From contig JAKBCE010000123.1 in NCBI GenBank assembly GCA_021808195.1, positions 1 to 7,068 on the forward strand: DNA of 7,068 bases, given 5' to 3'. Origin of the DNA: Pseudomonadota bacterium. Lineage in GTDB: Bacteria > Pseudomonadota > Gammaproteobacteria > Steroidobacterales > Steroidobacteraceae. Below are positions 4,851-7,068 of the stretch, piece after piece. The stretch's first letter is position 1; each line of letters starts with the position of its first letter. The notes beneath the pieces were generated by a model. It saw nothing but the letters and a program-made list of their open reading frames with translations. It had not been told where the DNA came from and did no database searches. Made by a program: the position numbers and the translations under genes.

Positions 4851-5780
4851 ATGAACATTTGCGTCCTCGGCGGAACCGGCTTCGTCGGCACCGCCATCAT
4901 CAACCGTCTCAGCGAAGCCGGGCATTGGGTGACCGTGCCGACGCGCCATCCGCACCTGCATCAGGAATTGCAGGTATTGCCCACAGTTCGGCTGATCCGC
5001 GCCGACGTACACGATCCGCGTGATCTTGACCGCCTGGTCGAGGGTATGGATGCGGTGATCAACCTCGTCGGCATCCTCAATGAGCACGGCCGTAACACGT
5101 TTCAACGTGCCCACGTGGAGCTTGCTGCGAAGCTCGTAGGCGCTTTGAGGGCGAGCCGTGTTCGTCGTCTGCTGCAGATGAGTTCGCTCGGCGCCGATCC
5201 GCGCGGTCCAAGCCGGTACCTGCGCAGCAAGGGGGAGGCGGAAGCGTTGGTGCGCGCTGCGCACGCGCAGGTGGATTTCACGATCTTCCGGCCGTCGGTG
5301 ATCTTCGGACCGGGCGACTCGCTCACCAATCGCTTCGCGGGCCTGCTGCATCAGTCGCACGGCTGGCTGCCCCTTGCCCGCGCTCAGGCACGCTTCGCAC
5401 CCGTCTACGTCGGTGATGTCGCGGCAGCGTTCGTGTACGCGCTGCGCACGCGCGGCACGATCGGCCAAACCTACGAACTCGGCGGCCCGCAGATCATGAC
5501 GCTGGAGGAGTTGGTGCGCACCACGGCGGCGGTCGCCGCGCTGCCCTGCCATGTCTTTGGCCTCCCCGATTCGCTCGCCCGCCTGCAAGGTCTGATCATG
5601 GGCCTGCTGCCAGGCAAGCCCTTCACGCTCGACAACTTCCGTTCCCTCACACGCGACAGCATCTGCACCGAGGACGGATTCGACCGCCTGGGGCTGCCGC
5701 GCCACCGCCTGCTCGAACTGCTGCCGATTTACCTGGCTCCACCGCGTGCCGCCGTCGGATCGCTGGCGGCACAGAGCTGA
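4851..5780 (+). CDS. NDUFA9-like atypical short-chain dehydrogenase/reductase, NAD(P)-binding
   Basis: A 309-residue soluble protein of the extended/atypical SDR group related to the complex I accessory subunit NDUFA9. The Rossmann fold begins at once with MNICVLGGTGFVG, whose GxxGxxG dinucleotide loop is residues 7-13. INLVGIL (70-76) is the next nucleotide-contact strand. SSLGAD (111-116) with Y123-x3-K127 keeps the Tyr/Lys pair of the SDR family. RPSVIFGPGDS (148-158) and FAPVYVGDVA (182-191) are typical of NDUFA9-like and sugar-epimerase-like proteins. In bacteria these proteins are often standalone; their substrate is not known, and a role in quinone or respiratory-chain biology is only inferred. 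ATG 4851 is preferred because family members start right at the first strand; in-frame GTG 4830 and ATG 4839 would add 7 or 4 residues, and none of the three has a strong ribosome site. It converges on pbpC, 29 bases away. Confidence 0.85.
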   Translation: MNICVLGGTGFVGTAIINRLSEAGHWVTVPTRHPHLHQELQVLPTVRLIRADVHDPRDLDRLVEGMDAVINLVGILNEHGRNTFQRAHVELAAKLVGALRASRVRRLLQMSSLGADPRGPSRYLRSKGEAEALVRAAHAQVDFTIFRPSVIFGPGDSLTNRFAGLLHQSHGWLPLARAQARFAPVYVGDVAAAFVYALRTRGTIGQTYELGGPQIMTLEELVRTTAAVAALPCHVFGLPDSLARLQGLIMGLLPGKPFTLDNFRSLTRDSICTEDGFDRLGLPRHRLLELLPIYLAPPRAAVGSLAAQS

Positions 5781-5789
5781 GCCCGGCGG

Positions 5790-5810
5790 GGCGGCGTCCC
5801 GGGCGCCGCT
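5790..5810. terminator. stem-loop between convergent genes
   Basis: GCGGCG (5791-5796) pairs with CGCCGC (5804-5809) around a 7-base loop, with a possible outer G-U pair, in the 29-bp gap between the two stop codons. An alternative stem GCCCGG/CCGGGC (5781-5786 and 5799-5804) overlaps it. With no T-runs on either strand, a bidirectional terminator is possible but weakly supported. Confidence 0.3.
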
Positions 5811-7068
5811 CACTCGACGGTGAAGGGCACGGGCCCGAGGCGGACCTCGGGCGCGGCACGGGCCAGTCGGACCCGCGCCGAGAGTTGGTGGCGCCCGGGC
5901 GCGAGCGGCCATCCGATCCGGGACCGGCGCGTGCGGCCGAGCAGGCGTCCATCCAGTATCCAGGTCACTGAGCGTACCGCGCGCGCGCCGGCAATGCGGA
6001 ACGTATAAACCTGATCGGTGCGCGGAATGCGCGGATCGATCGCGAGCCGCTCCCCGCGGACCGGACGGGCGATCGCCAGAGCGCGCCAGCGCGCCACGGG
6101 CGGCGCACGGTGCGCATCAGTCGGCAACCGCCAGTCTTCGCGGCGGATGCACGGGCCGGGGCCGATGCGCTCACAAACACGCACGTGGCGCAGTTTGGGG
6201 CTCCGCCACAGACCTGCGTACGGCTGGCGCTGACGCAAATACGCGAAGATCGCGCGCAATACCGGGGCCGGACCCGCGGCACCGGTGATGGTCTGCATGT
6301 TGCCGCCGGACAGCCGACCCATCCACACGCCCACCGTGTACCGGTTGTCGAACCCTACTGCCAGCGCATCGTGAAAATCGCTCGACGTACCGGTCTTCAC
6401 CGCGGTCGGATAGGGCAGATCGAGGACGCTGTAGGGCCCAAACTCGGCGCTGCGCGCATCCGGATCGGACAGGATCGTGGCGATGACCGAGGTCACCGCC
6501 GAGGACAGCACCCGCTCGGGCCGCGCGCGCGGCCCGTCGCGCAGCACCCGCAGCGGCACGAATCGTCCGCGCCGCGCGAGCGTTGCATAGGCCTGTACGA
6601 GTTGGTAGAGGCTCACCGGCCCATCGCCAATGGCGACTGCCGGACCGTAATGCGCGGCCGGCCGGCGCAGAGTGGTGATGCCCAGCCGGGTCAGCAGCCG
6701 GATGAAACGGGCGACGCCCACCGCCTGGGCGGTCTCCACCGCCGGAATGTTCAGCGAGTTCCCAAGTGCGTACCGCAGGCTGACTTTACCGTAGAAGCGG
6801 TTGCTGTAGTTGCGGTAGTCATGCACCCCGTGGCCGATGCGGGCACTGAGCGGCCCGTCCCGCAGGACGGTGCTCGGCTGCCAGCCGAGCCGCTCCATGG
6901 CAAGCGAGTACAGAAAGGGTTTGAGCGTCGAGCCGGGTTGTCGGGGGATCCTGACCGGATCGAGATCGCCTGCGGTGACGGGCGGTGCGGCCGCCCAGGC
7001 GAGCACCGTGCCGCGGCGATTGTCGACCACGAGCGCCGCGCCATTGCGCACGCCGCTCACCGCCAGAT
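5810..7068 (-). CDS. pbpC: penicillin-binding protein 1C, C-terminal part (5' end outside window)
   Basis: The frame stays open to the window edge, so the N-terminal membrane anchor and glycosyltransferase domain lie beyond it; the GTG at 7060 is internal. About 419 residues are visible. Counting from that GTG codon, the transpeptidase domain has all three penicillin-binding motifs: S44-T-L-K47 in PGSTLKPF (catalytic serine), S102-L-N104 in GNSLNIPA, and K222-T-G224 in VKTGTSSDF. YTVGVWMGRLSGGNM follows at 241-255. Residues about 325-416 form a beta-rich domain with WILDGRLLGRTRR, as in the PBP_C domain at the end of PBP1C proteins. The enzyme would cross-link peptidoglycan at the periplasmic face of the inner membrane. 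In many proteobacteria pbpC lies next to an alpha-2-macroglobulin-like gene, which here would be outside the window. A cysteine pair (296, 304) sits between the two domains. Confidence 0.9.
   Translation of the reverse strand, partial: LAVSGVRNGAALVVDNRRGTVLAWAAAPPVTAGDLDPVRIPRQPGSTLKPFLYSLAMERLGWQPSTVLRDGPLSARIGHGVHDYRNYSNRFYGKVSLRYALGNSLNIPAVETAQAVGVARFIRLLTRLGITTLRRPAAHYGPAVAIGDGPVSLYQLVQAYATLARRGRFVPLRVLRDGPRARPERVLSSAVTSVIATILSDPDARSAEFGPYSVLDLPYPTAVKTGTSSDFHDALAVGFDNRYTVGVWMGRLSGGNMQTITGAAGPAPVLRAIFAYLRQRQPYAGLWRSPKLRHVRVCERIGPGPCIRREDWRLPTDAHRAPPVARWRALAIARPVRGERLAIDPRIPRTDQVYTFRIAGARAVRSVTWILDGRLLGRTRRSRIGWPLAPGRHQLSARVRLARAAPEVRLGPVPFTVE

Noticed and set aside
4455..5912. A 485-codon open frame on the minus strand.
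   Set aside because: It is antisense to hsp20 and the NDUFA9-like gene, both of which have clear family motifs; composition is Arg/Ala-rich with no domain, as expected of a shadow in GC-rich DNA.
1..7068. tRNA, rRNA or CRISPR arrays.
   Set aside because: I saw no cloverleaf-like, ribosomal or regularly spaced repeat sequence anywhere in the window.

Overview
The window looks like a stretch of chromosome from a GC-rich proteobacterium, most likely a gammaproteobacterium. Three genes point that way: a class II ribonucleotide reductase split into NrdJa and NrdJb (an arrangement known from Pseudomonas), a PBP1C-type peptidoglycan synthase with a C-terminal PBP_C domain, and an NDUFA9-like atypical SDR. 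I cannot name the genus from sequence alone.

Layout. Positions 1-291 hold the C-terminal end of an ISL3-family transposase, which enters from outside the window. Positions 311-843 are a gene-poor scar. It carries two degenerate direct repeats that resemble the terminal repeats of insertion sequences, GC-rich stem-loops, and a good candidate terminator for the leftward operon. Positions 844-3794 (minus strand) are the nrdJa-nrdJb operon for an adenosylcobalamin-dependent ribonucleotide reductase. The 511-bp divergent region 3795-4305 holds a leftward promoter with two 16-bp GATC-centred palindromes just downstream (NrdR-box-like), an orphan rightward terminator, and a rightward sigma-32-like promoter. 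Positions 4306-4743 (plus) encode a small heat-shock protein whose Shine-Dalgarno can be sequestered in a hairpin. Positions 4851-5780 (plus) encode an NDUFA9-like NAD(P)-binding protein. It converges on the 3' part of a pbpC gene (5810-7068, minus), cut by the window edge.

How the genes work together. NrdJa carries the catalytic site, while the C-terminal cysteines that would re-reduce it lie on NrdJb, so the two should form one functional enzyme supplying dNTPs with or without oxygen. The small heat-shock protein is independently transcribed and looks controlled at both transcription (sigma-32) and translation (hairpin over the ribosome site). The NDUFA9-like protein and PBP1C are housekeeping-type neighbours with no obvious link to the others. 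I found no undescribed multi-gene system. The most rewarding places are the nrdJ/hsp20 divergent control region and the mobile-element scar beside nrdJb.
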